Positions 43,735-53,148 of a stretch of DNA of 64,000 bases are shown here, piece after piece. The translations under genes and the position numbers were made by a program. Numbering within the stretch: the stretch's first letter is position 1; the number at the start of each line of letters is the position of its first letter. The DNA lies in assembly GCF_013391475.1 (NCBI RefSeq), contig NZ_JACBAZ010000003.1:248001-312000 (forward strand), in the 5' to 3' direction. The DNA is from Oceaniferula marina. GTDB taxonomy: Bacteria > Verrucomicrobiota > Verrucomicrobiia > Verrucomicrobiales > Akkermansiaceae. The notes below the pieces were generated by a model. The model was not told the origin of the DNA and searched no databases. It was given only the letters and a program-made list of their open reading frames with translations.

Positions 43735-46692
43735 ATGATCCGCACCCTGTCCGCTCTCATTTTGATCAGCCTCATCCCCTCACTCAGCGCTGAAACCATC
43801 ACCATCTCCGGGGCCGCCAATACCAGCAGCACTAATGACCAAGGTAGTGCTTCATCCGGAACGTTGACCTGCACCACTCTCGTCGCCGACAACACTTCCG
43901 GCACAGCCCCCGGCCAGATCCAGCAGTTCACCATCAGCGGCCTCGACCTCAACAACAGCGGAGGCAGCAACGACAGCGTTGCGATCAACTTCCGAGTCAC
44001 CGGCTCCGGCAACCTGCAGACCAACACCTCCGGAACCGGGTGGCTCTCCCCGGGCGGCACTTCCCTCAACGGCAACGGCGACGAAATGACCGTCACTTAC
44101 GAATCCATGTCCGTCAATCTGGACGGAGGAACAGGCAATGGCTCTGGATCCTTCTCTGGGTTCAGCGCTATCACCATGGGCAACTGGGATAACGTCAACG
44201 ACACCGCCACCATCAACGGCGAACAATTTTCCTACAGTGGAACAACCAACGAAACCCTGCCCCTTACAGACACCACCCAGAGCAGTCTGAGTTTTTCCTA
44301 CACCACAGCCGATGGAGACTCCGGTGCCTGGCGCCCTCTCGGAAGCCACTTCACCATCGAGGTAAACTCCGCCCCCCCTGCCTCACCCGAACCAGCCATC
44401 ACTTTCTTCAGCTCCAACCGATATCAAATCGGGTCCAACGAAACCATCACCCTCTCATGGTCAACCACAGACGCTACCAGCCTGAGTATCGATCAAGGGC
44501 TTGGTGATGTCACCTCCCTGAGCACGGCAGGAGCCGGCAGTATCGAAGTCAACGCCAATCCTGGAACCACCTACACCTTGACTGCAACCAACAGCGAAGG
44601 AAGCAAAACCGCAGCACTCACCGTTCACCCCAAACCCAACAAACCCAACATCCTCGTCATTCTAACAGACGACTGGGGGACGGAAGACGGCACCGTCAAT
44701 TTCAACCTCGATAAAAATGGCAACCCAATCGCCAAAGGCAACCCCGACAGCCTCGGGCTACCATCATTCAGCCAAACCAACGAGCACTACCACACCCCCA
44801 CGCTTGAGCAGCTCGCATCCCAGGGCACTATTTTTACCCGCGCCTACGTCTCCCCGATGTGCTCACCCACGCGGGTCAGCTTTATGACGGGACAAAATGC
44901 AGCCCGCCACCGAACCACCAATTACATCGGCGGTGGAGGCTCTCATTTCAACCTCAAGTCCCAACCGAATCTGGACCTCACCGCTGCCAACCGCACCCTG
45001 GCCGAAGTGATGCGTGATGCCGGCTACCGCACCATCATCTGCGGAAAAGGCCACATCGGTAACGACAACCTCGATATCGACCACTACAAAACTCCCGCTG
45101 CCGACCCCGCCAACGATTTCTACGGGTTTCAAATCAACGTCTGCGCGACTCAAAAAGGCCAACACAGCAATTGCTATTCCAACGCGACCCCCGCATTTAA
45201 TCTCAAGGGAAGCTCCACGAGTGCGACCACCTTCATGGCCGAGTACCAGGATAAAACCTACCATGACCTCGACCCGGTAAAATATGCCGACGCTACTTGG
45301 AAAGATGAACCCGTGTTTGTCACCGAGGCAATTACTCTGGAAATGATCGAACGTCTCGAAGACAGCGTCATGCTCGGTAAACCCTTCTTTGCCTACATGT
45401 CCCACTTCGCCACCCACCAACCACATCAGCTCGACCCTCGTTTTGCCAATAACCCGAAGTATGCCGGTCTCACTGGCAACACCCTGGATGTCGCCACCAT
45501 GATCGAAGGCGTGGATCACTCGACCCATGACATCCTCACCCGCCTCGACGAACTCGGTGTGGCCGAAAATACCATCGTCATCTTCTTCGGCGACAATGGC
45601 TCCGAGGTCGACCCCGGTGCCGGAGGCAACCCGACCACCCTCGGTATGAGCAATCCGTGCCGCGGCCAAAAAGGGCACCGCCATGAGGGAGGTACCCGCA
45701 TACCATTCATTGTCTCGTGGGCCAAACCGGATGCCAGTAATCCTCACCAGCAAGCCTTCCCCATCGCCGCCGGCAAGGCCGTCCCCAATATCATCGCCTC
45801 CCAAGATCTATTCCCAACCCTCTGCGATGCAGCCAACATTTCCCTGCCCACTCAGGATGATAACAGCGACCCTCTCGTCATCGACGGATACAACCTCGCT
45901 GGCTACCTCAGCAACAGCTCAGGTTTTGAAACCCGTGAGCAACTGCTGATTCATTCGCCAACCCCCCACGCCCACGATTTCTTCTCGATCCTCCACCAAG
46001 GCGACTGGAAACTCATCTACAATTACAACAACGAAGTCGAGGACTTCAATATCGAGGCTCCGCTCGGCACCTACGAACTCTACAACCTGCACGACGACCC
46101 GTATGAAGCCGACAACCGGGCCAGCGCCAGCAGCCCGAATTACAATTCGGGACAAGTCATGCAAATGGCACGAGATCTGATCGCTGAAATCACCTTCCGC
46201 GAAGGACAATACCCCTACCTGCGCGAAAACGACGCAGCCATGGCAGCCATCAACCTGCCCGCCTCACCCGGTGACGACCACCCAATCATCCTACCCGCAA
46301 TCAATGGAATCGACACCGATAACGACGGTTTGGACGACAACGCCGAGGACCCCAATCGCAACGGCATTCAGGACGGATCCGAAACCGATGCCACCAAGGC
46401 TAACAGCGACGACGATAACCTTGACGATGGCGAAGAAGCACGGCTCGGAACCGATCCACTCGACCCCGGAAGCTACTTCAAACTTCAGGCAAGACCTGAA
46501 AGCGATGGCTCGATCACTTTGACCTGGCCATCCTCCCCCGACACCCGTTTTACCATTCGCACAAGCAATGACCTCGTCGATTGGTCAAGTATCATTGCCA
46601 GCAACATCAGCGCAGACCCGGGCAGCCAAACATCCTACCCGCTACCCGCCAGCTCCAGCCCCCGCCGTTTTTATAAAGTCGAATTAGAATAA
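43735..46692 (+). CDS. Secreted multi-domain sulfatase
   Basis: The 985-residue protein has a signal peptide (residues 1-19, ending IPSLSAE). An N-terminal beta domain shared with the protein at 41776 spans about 20-212. An Ig-like domain follows (about 218-298, ITLSWSTTDATSLSIDQGLG). The sulfatase domain starts near 303 with KPNILVILTDDWGTEDG, the formylglycine site C376-S-P-T-R, GKGHIGND and FFGDNGSE. Then come calcium-binding thrombospondin-3-like repeats (DTDNDGLDDNAEDPNRNGIQ) and a C-terminal domain ending RRFYKVELE, like the sulfatase at 30796. It probably attacks sulfated polysaccharide at the cell surface; the gene follows a PEP-CTERM gene and the ECF module. Confidence 0.88.
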   Translation: MIRTLSALILISLIPSLSAETITISGAANTSSTNDQGSASSGTLTCTTLVADNTSGTAPGQIQQFTISGLDLNNSGGSNDSVAINFRVTGSGNLQTNTSGTGWLSPGGTSLNGNGDEMTVTYESMSVNLDGGTGNGSGSFSGFSAITMGNWDNVNDTATINGEQFSYSGTTNETLPLTDTTQSSLSFSYTTADGDSGAWRPLGSHFTIEVNSAPPASPEPAITFFSSNRYQIGSNETITLSWSTTDATSLSIDQGLGDVTSLSTAGAGSIEVNANPGTTYTLTATNSEGSKTAALTVHPKPNKPNILVILTDDWGTEDGTVNFNLDKNGNPIAKGNPDSLGLPSFSQTNEHYHTPTLEQLASQGTIFTRAYVSPMCSPTRVSFMTGQNAARHRTTNYIGGGGSHFNLKSQPNLDLTAANRTLAEVMRDAGYRTIICGKGHIGNDNLDIDHYKTPAADPANDFYGFQINVCATQKGQHSNCYSNATPAFNLKGSSTSATTFMAEYQDKTYHDLDPVKYADATWKDEPVFVTEAITLEMIERLEDSVMLGKPFFAYMSHFATHQPHQLDPRFANNPKYAGLTGNTLDVATMIEGVDHSTHDILTRLDELGVAENTIVIFFGDNGSEVDPGAGGNPTTLGMSNPCRGQKGHRHEGGTRIPFIVSWAKPDASNPHQQAFPIAAGKAVPNIIASQDLFPTLCDAANISLPTQDDNSDPLVIDGYNLAGYLSNSSGFETREQLLIHSPTPHAHDFFSILHQGDWKLIYNYNNEVEDFNIEAPLGTYELYNLHDDPYEADNRASASSPNYNSGQVMQMARDLIAEITFREGQYPYLRENDAAMAAINLPASPGDDHPIILPAINGIDTDNDGLDDNAEDPNRNGIQDGSETDATKANSDDDNLDDGEEARLGTDPLDPGSYFKLQARPESDGSITLTWPSSPDTRFTIRTSNDLVDWSSIIASNISADPGSQTSYPLPASSSPRRFYKVELE

Positions 46693-46693
46693 A

Positions 46694-47173
46694 TCATCGA
46701 TCCCCGATAAAACGAATCGCCACCGGGTAGCGGTGCCACTCACCCCGGTTCGCAGACAGGCAGGCCATGATCTCCATCACCAAGGCCGCGATGCCAACAC
46801 CCCAGATCAAGGGGATAACAACAAACAGCCCAATCACGGTCACGACCCCAATCATCATGGCTGCAAAAGAAGCCAGCAACAAGGTCAGCTGAAAATTCAA
46901 GGCCTCCCTGCCGTGGTGATCGACAAAGCGCGATTGATCTTTTTTCACCAACCAGAGAATCAACACACCAATGATGCCGGTCAACAAAGCCAGAAGGTGA
47001 ACCAACATACCCATGGTGCGATCGTCTTCACTCACATGGAAAGGATCAAGAGACACCGGTGCATGTATGGGCGATAATCCGGATGCCGCTGGTGCGGCTC
47101 CACCCGGTGGCATCGGCGGTGGCTGAAGAGTAGGAGGATTCGGCTGGGGAGAAGTTTGGCTCAATGCTTGCAT
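46694..47173 (-). CDS. DUF4870/Tic20-like small membrane protein
   Basis: The 159-residue protein has a Pro-rich N-terminus and three membrane helices. The DUF4870 pattern is visible: MGMLVHLLALLTGIIGVLIL, then LVKKDQSRFVDHHGREALNFQ, and MEIMACLSANRGEWHRYPVA. These proteins are of unknown function. The start is uncertain; similarity begins at about residue 50. It ends two bases from the sulfatase stop, convergent. Confidence 0.78.
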   Translation of the reverse strand: MQALSQTSPQPNPPTLQPPPMPPGGAAPAASGLSPIHAPVSLDPFHVSEDDRTMGMLVHLLALLTGIIGVLILWLVKKDQSRFVDHHGREALNFQLTLLLASFAAMMIGVVTVIGLFVVIPLIWGVGIAALVMEIMACLSANRGEWHRYPVAIRFIGDR

Positions 47174-47210
47174 TGCTGCTTACAGATTTGATTCATCTAA
47201 CGGAAATCTA

Positions 47211-48722
47211 TTAATTGGATGCTTTGGTATTGATCGTTGATCCCTTTGGCTGAACATACGATCTATCACCGTTTTCATCAACGGTGCGAACAGCAATGTC
47301 CGTATCCGTAAGTTTGTCAGTCTCGAAGACAAAGGGCTTCGATTTTAATATTTGAGGTTGATGTTTGACTTCCCCTATCTTCTTCCCATTCAACAGCACT
47401 TCATAATGGGATAGGGGAACATCCTCCGCAAAGGCCGTTTGCCAGGTCACCCTGGTTTTTTCACCAAGCGTTTCCACTTTCACATCTCTGGGAGCACTCA
47501 AACCATTTTTCTCCATTTGAAAGTAGTTGGTCCTGCCGTTTTTCATCCTCGCCGCTTTTTCCTCGATCTTGAGAAGTTCCTCATTCGACAGGCTGTTTGG
47601 CTTCACCTGGGAGGCATAATAGTTTTGAGTCAACTGGCACTTCAACGGCTCATCATCAATCTGCCCTATACCGATGATCAAGGTGTCCATATTGGGAGAG
47701 TTAAGCACATACTCAATCAGTTCATGACTCGGCAGATCTGGTGAGCCCACTTTCCTGTAGATATCCGAAGAGGTCCTCGAAAACCCTTCCTTTTCACCAT
47801 ACATCACTCCGTTTGCAAAGACTTTCATCCCTATAATACCCAGACCTTTCGCCCGAGCGACAGGAAGCACATTGTTCTGCATATTGAAATAAAGTTTATC
47901 GTTTGCATTGAGAGCCACCAACATCGCTTCATGAATGCCAAATTCATCCCGCTGGATCATGTCAACCATGACAGCTGGGTTATCGTGACTGGAAAAGCCA
48001 AGATGTTTGATCAGTTTTTCTTTTTTGGGGTTGGTTCCCGTGAGGTTGGTTCCATCACGGAAGTCACGCAGCGCAACCAGAGCGCCAAAATTTTCGTCAG
48101 GCTTCAAGGGCGTTTCAAGCCCCTTATAGAGAACATCCACTTCCTCAAAGCTCGTGATGCTATGAATCAGCATAAAATCCAGATAGGCGCCTTCGGGGTA
48201 ATTGCCTTTTCCATCCCCAAAGAGCTGAGACAGTGAGCGCTTGAGATCGTCAACGGCACATTGCACATCCTCACCATTCGATCCATTTCTCACATTATCT
48301 ATTTCCTCCCATCCTGGTTTTCCCCACCGCATGAGGGTTTTGCTCGTCAGAAAAATCGATTCCCTGAACGATCTGTCATACCCGTCCTCTCCAGGGATAA
48401 GATTGAGCTTTTTAAACGCTGCATTGTAGTTTGTCTGACTGGAGCCATACATGTTGGAGGTGTCGAAAAAGTTGACCCCCAGTTCAAATGCTTTTAAAAT
48501 GATAGCCACCGGATCAACCCCATCAGGAGTCCACTGAATGGACCCCTGGCCACCAAGTCCAAGCGTGGTGACCAAATGATTTGTCTTTCCAAATTTTCGT
48601 AGCAATGGAGCCGGAGCCTCAGCTGCATAGGTATAACCAACCGGCCGCAAGAGCGTGCCCGCCGCCGCGATCGTCGATAGTTTGATAAAATCGCGCCTTG
48701 ATGATGGGTATGTTGCTTTCAT
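47211..48722 (-). CDS. Tat-exported aldo/keto reductase with C-terminal fibronectin-III-like domain
   Basis: The 503-residue protein has a twin-arginine signal SRRDFIKLSTIAAAGTLL (residues 8-25). The aldo-keto reductase barrel shows VTTLGLGGQGSIQWTP, LGVNFFDTSNMYGSSQTNYN (catalytic Asp/Tyr region), LTSKTLMRW and LDFMLIHSI. A C-terminal ~85-residue beta domain (VTWQTAFAEDVPLSHYEVLL) looks like fibronectin type III. Secreted aldo-keto reductase-like proteins with Tat signals are frequent in this phylum, while the tail is unusual. A strong AAAGGAG ribosome site precedes the ATG. Substrate unknown. Confidence 0.85.
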   Translation of the reverse strand: MKATYPSSRRDFIKLSTIAAAGTLLRPVGYTYAAEAPAPLLRKFGKTNHLVTTLGLGGQGSIQWTPDGVDPVAIILKAFELGVNFFDTSNMYGSSQTNYNAAFKKLNLIPGEDGYDRSFRESIFLTSKTLMRWGKPGWEEIDNVRNGSNGEDVQCAVDDLKRSLSQLFGDGKGNYPEGAYLDFMLIHSITSFEEVDVLYKGLETPLKPDENFGALVALRDFRDGTNLTGTNPKKEKLIKHLGFSSHDNPAVMVDMIQRDEFGIHEAMLVALNANDKLYFNMQNNVLPVARAKGLGIIGMKVFANGVMYGEKEGFSRTSSDIYRKVGSPDLPSHELIEYVLNSPNMDTLIIGIGQIDDEPLKCQLTQNYYASQVKPNSLSNEELLKIEEKAARMKNGRTNYFQMEKNGLSAPRDVKVETLGEKTRVTWQTAFAEDVPLSHYEVLLNGKKIGEVKHQPQILKSKPFVFETDKLTDTDIAVRTVDENGDRSYVQPKGSTINTKASN

Positions 48723-48928
48723 GTTAACTCCTTTGTTCGCTTAATCGAAAACGCATCTGCAGCAATAGAGCCCAGATACCCCACCCTAGCCCCCATCTTC
48801 ATAAAAACCAGAGAAAACTTCCTCGACACCCTGAATGTGTTAGACTCTACAGGAGAGAAGCGTGATTGTCGGGCGATGGAAATGGGTAAACCCCTCATTC
48901 ACCCCCGCAGTTATACCAAGCTCCCGGG

Positions 48929-50446
48929 TTACTTAATAAACTCAACCAAATCCTTACGCATTTTTTTCAAATCCGCTTCGTTGAGGTAAAACATATGTCC
49001 GGCATCGTACCAGGCCACTTTGATCTGACTCCGTTGAGCTTGAGGTAACTTCATATGGGCCATGCTGTGTAAAATCCCTCCGGGAGGTGTCGCCAAGTCC
49101 GTATGCCCACACTGCACCAACACCCGCAGGTGCGGGTTGTCCCGCATGGCTGAGCTCAGCCGCGAAGACATGTTAACATAGCCGTTCTGTTTCCCCCAGT
49201 TCCATGGGCCGACGCTGGCAATGATCTCGTACGGACGTTGCTCCACCCACCCCAAGCCGTTGGCCAGATAATCCAGCATCGCTGTTGAAAAGGCCCCCTT
49301 GGCAACCGAAAACGATGGGTCATAGCTGGCAAAATCACCTGCACGATCGGCAACCGGCCAGGCCACTCGGGCGTCAAACCTTCCCAGAACCTTCCCTTCG
49401 TCCCGCAGCAACTCCTTGCGGAACCTCGACGGGTGAATGCGTAAGTCATAACGCAAAATCAACTCCTCACTCAAACCGGTGAGAATAGCCAGTTCTGAGG
49501 CAATTCTGGCGCGCCGCTCTTCAGGGAGCGTGTAACCTTTAAGCAAAGCCGTCGCATAAGAACTGCGCACAAAAGCATGGCACTGATCCAAAAGCATCTC
49601 ACGATCGCCCTTGATTTTACCATGAAAATGGGCCGTGGCCGTGTACGCTGGCAAGTAGGCCAGATACGGCAGGTCATTTCCCTCACCCGGATGCAGTGTC
49701 CGAAAATCAATCAGGCTGGACAGGAGCACCACACCATTGAGGCTCATGCCATAGCGGCTTTGCAGGTGATGCGCCAGACCGGCGGCCCGAACGCCACCAT
49801 AACTTTCTCCCAGCACATACTTCGGTGACGACCAGCGTTTTTGGTCGGTCACCCAGCGGCGAATAAAATCGCCAACCGAACTAATATCCTCGTCAACTCC
49901 ATGGAATTTTTCCTCCTTATTCTCCGAACGTGAATAACCCGAAGACACAGGGTCTATAAACACCAAATCCGCGACGTCCAAAATGGTTTGCGGGTTTTCC
50001 TTTACAGTCAACGGCGGACTCAACGCCGCCGTCCCATCAGGGGAAGTAGGAACAACCCTCGGTCCAAGCGCTCCGAGATGCAACCACACCGCGGAGGATC
50101 CGGGCCCACCGTTGAAGGCAAACACCACCGGCCGCTTTGCCGGATGCTCCACCCCGTTCCGAGTGTAGGCCACATAGAAAACCGAAGCACGCGCCTTGCC
50201 GTCATCTTTTTTCAAAACCAAGCGGGAGGTCGTCACGGTATAATCGATCTTTTTACCATCCACCGTCACCGATGCCTGTTTTTGCACCGATTTTTCCTCC
50301 ACCTCCTGGGGCCTTGGCTCTCCTTTGGCCGCTGGGGTTTTCTCTTTTTTACTCTGCTTGGCAGCAGGCTCCGCCATACTGAACGAGGCGGTAATCAAAA
50401 CAAAGAGACAGGATACAATGGGGGAAATCATTCGGGACATAAGCAA
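48929..50446 (-). CDS. S10-type serine carboxypeptidase-like secreted peptidase
   Basis: The 505-residue protein has signal peptide SPIVSCLFVLITASFSMAE and a Lys/Pro-rich linker. The S10 fold motifs follow: VFAFNGGPGSSAVWLHLGAL (oxyanion), VLGESYGGVRAAGLA (nucleophile Ser), VLVQCGHTDLATPPGG (Asp) and WYDAGHMFYLN (His). Bacterial S10-like proteins probably remove C-terminal residues in the periplasm. Starts at 50446, 50440 or 50431 are all possible. Divergent from the GH20 gene. Confidence 0.88.
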   Translation of the reverse strand: MLMSRMISPIVSCLFVLITASFSMAEPAAKQSKKEKTPAAKGEPRPQEVEEKSVQKQASVTVDGKKIDYTVTTSRLVLKKDDGKARASVFYVAYTRNGVEHPAKRPVVFAFNGGPGSSAVWLHLGALGPRVVPTSPDGTAALSPPLTVKENPQTILDVADLVFIDPVSSGYSRSENKEEKFHGVDEDISSVGDFIRRWVTDQKRWSSPKYVLGESYGGVRAAGLAHHLQSRYGMSLNGVVLLSSLIDFRTLHPGEGNDLPYLAYLPAYTATAHFHGKIKGDREMLLDQCHAFVRSSYATALLKGYTLPEERRARIASELAILTGLSEELILRYDLRIHPSRFRKELLRDEGKVLGRFDARVAWPVADRAGDFASYDPSFSVAKGAFSTAMLDYLANGLGWVEQRPYEIIASVGPWNWGKQNGYVNMSSRLSSAMRDNPHLRVLVQCGHTDLATPPGGILHSMAHMKLPQAQRSQIKVAWYDAGHMFYLNEADLKKMRKDLVEFIK

Positions 50447-50764
50447 AAGAAGTGGTCGTCAGACCATGATTTAACCGCTGCCCGGCTAATTTCAAACTGC
50501 AAATTGAAGTTTCCCCCGAAACCACCCGTGGCAGAGCTTGATGGCCCCACATGTTTCCCCCCTCCCTGGCAACGCAACGATAACGATGTGAATAGGGAAA
50601 TCAGCCTCTCTTTTGGAATCTTTGCATCTTCGACCTTCCATTTTTTGTGACCTGACGAGGCTCAACGATGACATCTGTCGATTTTTGTATGATTTTTACC
50701 CGTTTTACGTAGATAATGCGCCCGCCCCCGGCAAACACACACAACGATAACCTGACCATTAACC
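50447..50764. other. Divergent intergenic region, no gene seen
   Basis: This 318-bp gap between the S10 peptidase and the GH20 hexosaminidase should hold both promoters. GATAATG near 50713 could be a -10 for the GH20 gene, but I see no convincing -35 at proper spacing and no clear palindrome. Confidence 0.4.
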
Positions 50765-52975
50765 ATGAAACACATCCTCGCATCCTTGCTTGCCACCTGC
50801 TCGGTCGGCATGACCTCGATGAACGCTGTGGCCGCCGAGCCACCTGTCATCCCCGTGCCAAAAAGCTCCAAATCACTCAGTGGAGCGCCCGTCCAGCTTA
50901 GCCCCAACACCCCGATCTACTACCGTGGAAAAAATGCCAAGGCCGTCGCCGAATTACTGTCCACCTCGCTGAAAGCCCAAACCGGAATCCAAACCCGCGT
51001 CACGGAACTACAAGGCGAGGCAACAAAAGGTATCACCCTACAAATCAATCCCAAACACCCGGACAACAACCCGGAAGCCTACGCCCTGAAATCCGAAAAG
51101 GGCCTGATTCAGATCATGGCTCCCGAATCAGCCGGACTGTTCTACGGATCCCAGACGCTGCTCCAACTCATCCCGGACGGCAAACCTCAGGTTGCCCCCG
51201 TTCTGATCACCGATGCTCCCAACTACCCCTGGCGCGGCATGATGCTCGATGTTTCCCGCTATTTCTTCACCAAAGAGTACGTGCTACGCTACCTCGATAT
51301 GATGGCAATGCACAAAATGAACACCCTGCACTGGCACCTCATCGACGACGCCGGATGGCGGATTGAAATCAAAAAATACCCGAAACTCACCGAGATCGGT
51401 GCTTGGCGCGGCAAAGGAGACAAACGCTACGGTGGGTTCTACACCCAGGAAGATATCAAGGAGATCGTCGCCTACGCCAGCGCCCGCAATATCACCATCG
51501 TCCCGGAAATCGAGCTACCCGCACACACCCTGCCTGCCCTCGTTGCCTACCCTCACCTCGGCTGTTTTAACAAACAATTCGAAGTGCCCACCCGTCACTT
51601 CATCTCCCAGGATCTCTACTGCCCAGGTAAAGAAACCACCTGGACCTTCCTCGAAGATGTCTTCAACGAAGTGTGCGATCTCTTCCCCGGCACCTTCATC
51701 CACATCGGCGGCGATGAAGCCAAGTACTCCCGCTGGAAAAAATGCCCGGATTGTCAAAAAGCCATCAAAGACAACCAACTGAAAAACGAACACGCCCTGC
51801 AAGGCTGGATGACCACCCGCGTCGAAAATTACCTCGCCAAGAAAAACAAGCGTATCATCGGCTGGGATGAAATCCTCGGCGCCGGCGTCAGCAACAAAGC
51901 CGGAATCATGACCTGGCACAAACCACGCACCGCCGTCGATGGCGCTAAGCGCGGTAACCCGGTCGTCATGTCCCTGACCGGCCACGCCTACTTCGACGTC
52001 GCCGAAAGTAAGCTCGAAGGCGAACCTCCGACTGCCGGATGGATCCCACCGATCTCACTCAAAAAAGCCTACCAGTGGGAACCGGCCCCCAAAGAACTCA
52101 AGGGAACCCCCGCCGCTAAAAACATCCTCGGCGCCAGCGGTTGTGTCTGGACCGACCAATTCCTACACCGGGCCCACATCCTTGCAGATAAGCCCGGCAA
52201 GGGAACTTCGGCCTCCGAGGGCTACGTCGACTACCTCAGCCTTCCGCGTATGGCGGCCTTGGCCGAGGTCACTTGGTCGCCTCAAGGAAAGCGCGATTAC
52301 GCACGCTTCAGCGAGCGCATGAAGCCGATGTACCAGCGCTACGATCGACTCGGCTACCAGTACCGCGTTCCCGTGCCGGATGTTCAAATCCAACGCACCC
52401 CGGAAAAAACCTACAAGCTGAGCGCCACGCCTCCGGTTGCCGGTGGTACCATCCGTTACACCACCGACGGAAGCAAACCCACAGCCAACTCCAAGGTCAT
52501 GCACGGCTCTGTGACCGTCAGCAAAGTCCACGACTTCCGCGCTGCCACCTTCACCGCCGGTGACAAACGCCAGAGCCTGCTCTTCGAATATGCCGACCCC
52601 AACAACAAGTTCGCCAAATTCGGAAAACTCGTCGGCAAGTGGGAATCCGGCAAAGTCGGCAACGGCAAAGCCAAAGAGGTCATCTTCGACGCCACCGGCC
52701 TGATCAATAGCAACGGAACCTACATCATCACCTTCCAATACACTGGTGGCCGCGAACGCCTGGACATCGACGGGATCGAGGTGGTCCGCAACGACACCGT
52801 GCACGTTGGCAAGGACATCCACCACGGCTTCACCGGTGGATCGTCCAAAAACAACCGCTACACCATCAAGGTAGGCAACTACGAAACCGGCGCCTCGTTT
52901 AAGATCAAAGCCCAGATCTACGGTGATGTCGGTGATGACTCGAATGGCATGGTTCTGATTCAAAAGAAGAAATAA
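50765..52975 (+). CDS. Secreted GH20 beta-N-acetylhexosaminidase
   Basis: The 736-residue protein has signal peptide MKHILASLLATCSVGM. The GH20b N-terminal domain spans about 30-150 (TPIYYRGKNAKAVAELLSTS, ESAGLFYGSQTLLQL). The catalytic barrel reads YPWRGMMLDVSRYFFTKEYV, MNTLHWHLIDDAGWRIEIKK and HIGGDEAKYSRWKKC, where D317-E318 is the catalytic pair. A C-terminal chitobiase-like domain (GGTIRYTTDGSKPTANSKVM) and a further beta domain complete it. It releases terminal GlcNAc or GalNAc from glycans such as mucins or chitin oligosaccharides. A strong terminator follows. Confidence 0.94.
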   Translation: MKHILASLLATCSVGMTSMNAVAAEPPVIPVPKSSKSLSGAPVQLSPNTPIYYRGKNAKAVAELLSTSLKAQTGIQTRVTELQGEATKGITLQINPKHPDNNPEAYALKSEKGLIQIMAPESAGLFYGSQTLLQLIPDGKPQVAPVLITDAPNYPWRGMMLDVSRYFFTKEYVLRYLDMMAMHKMNTLHWHLIDDAGWRIEIKKYPKLTEIGAWRGKGDKRYGGFYTQEDIKEIVAYASARNITIVPEIELPAHTLPALVAYPHLGCFNKQFEVPTRHFISQDLYCPGKETTWTFLEDVFNEVCDLFPGTFIHIGGDEAKYSRWKKCPDCQKAIKDNQLKNEHALQGWMTTRVENYLAKKNKRIIGWDEILGAGVSNKAGIMTWHKPRTAVDGAKRGNPVVMSLTGHAYFDVAESKLEGEPPTAGWIPPISLKKAYQWEPAPKELKGTPAAKNILGASGCVWTDQFLHRAHILADKPGKGTSASEGYVDYLSLPRMAALAEVTWSPQGKRDYARFSERMKPMYQRYDRLGYQYRVPVPDVQIQRTPEKTYKLSATPPVAGGTIRYTTDGSKPTANSKVMHGSVTVSKVHDFRAATFTAGDKRQSLLFEYADPNNKFAKFGKLVGKWESGKVGNGKAKEVIFDATGLINSNGTYIITFQYTGGRERLDIDGIEVVRNDTVHVGKDIHHGFTGGSSKNNRYTIKVGNYETGASFKIKAQIYGDVGDDSNGMVLIQKKK

Positions 52976-53020
52976 ACAAAGCCAAACATCGGGTCGCATC
53001 CATTGACGCCCTTTTTTCCA

Positions 53021-53051
53021 AGACCCCGGCTAACCCGCCGGGGTCTTTTTT
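53021..53051 (+). terminator. Terminator after the GH20 gene
   Basis: AGACCCCGGC, loop TAACCC, GCCGGGGTCT, then T-run. A perfect 10-bp stem. Confidence 0.94.
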
Positions 53052-53148
53052 ATGTCGAAGCACATAGGAAAGACCATATAGCGAAACAAATGGCAGGATT
53101 CAGATCGGGACGATTGCCGGGAGCAAGATTTGATGCATGCTCCGACCA

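Noticed and set aside
44863-45804. 313-codon minus-strand ORF opposite the second large sulfatase
   Set aside because: Gly/Val-rich antisense frame with no recognisable features.
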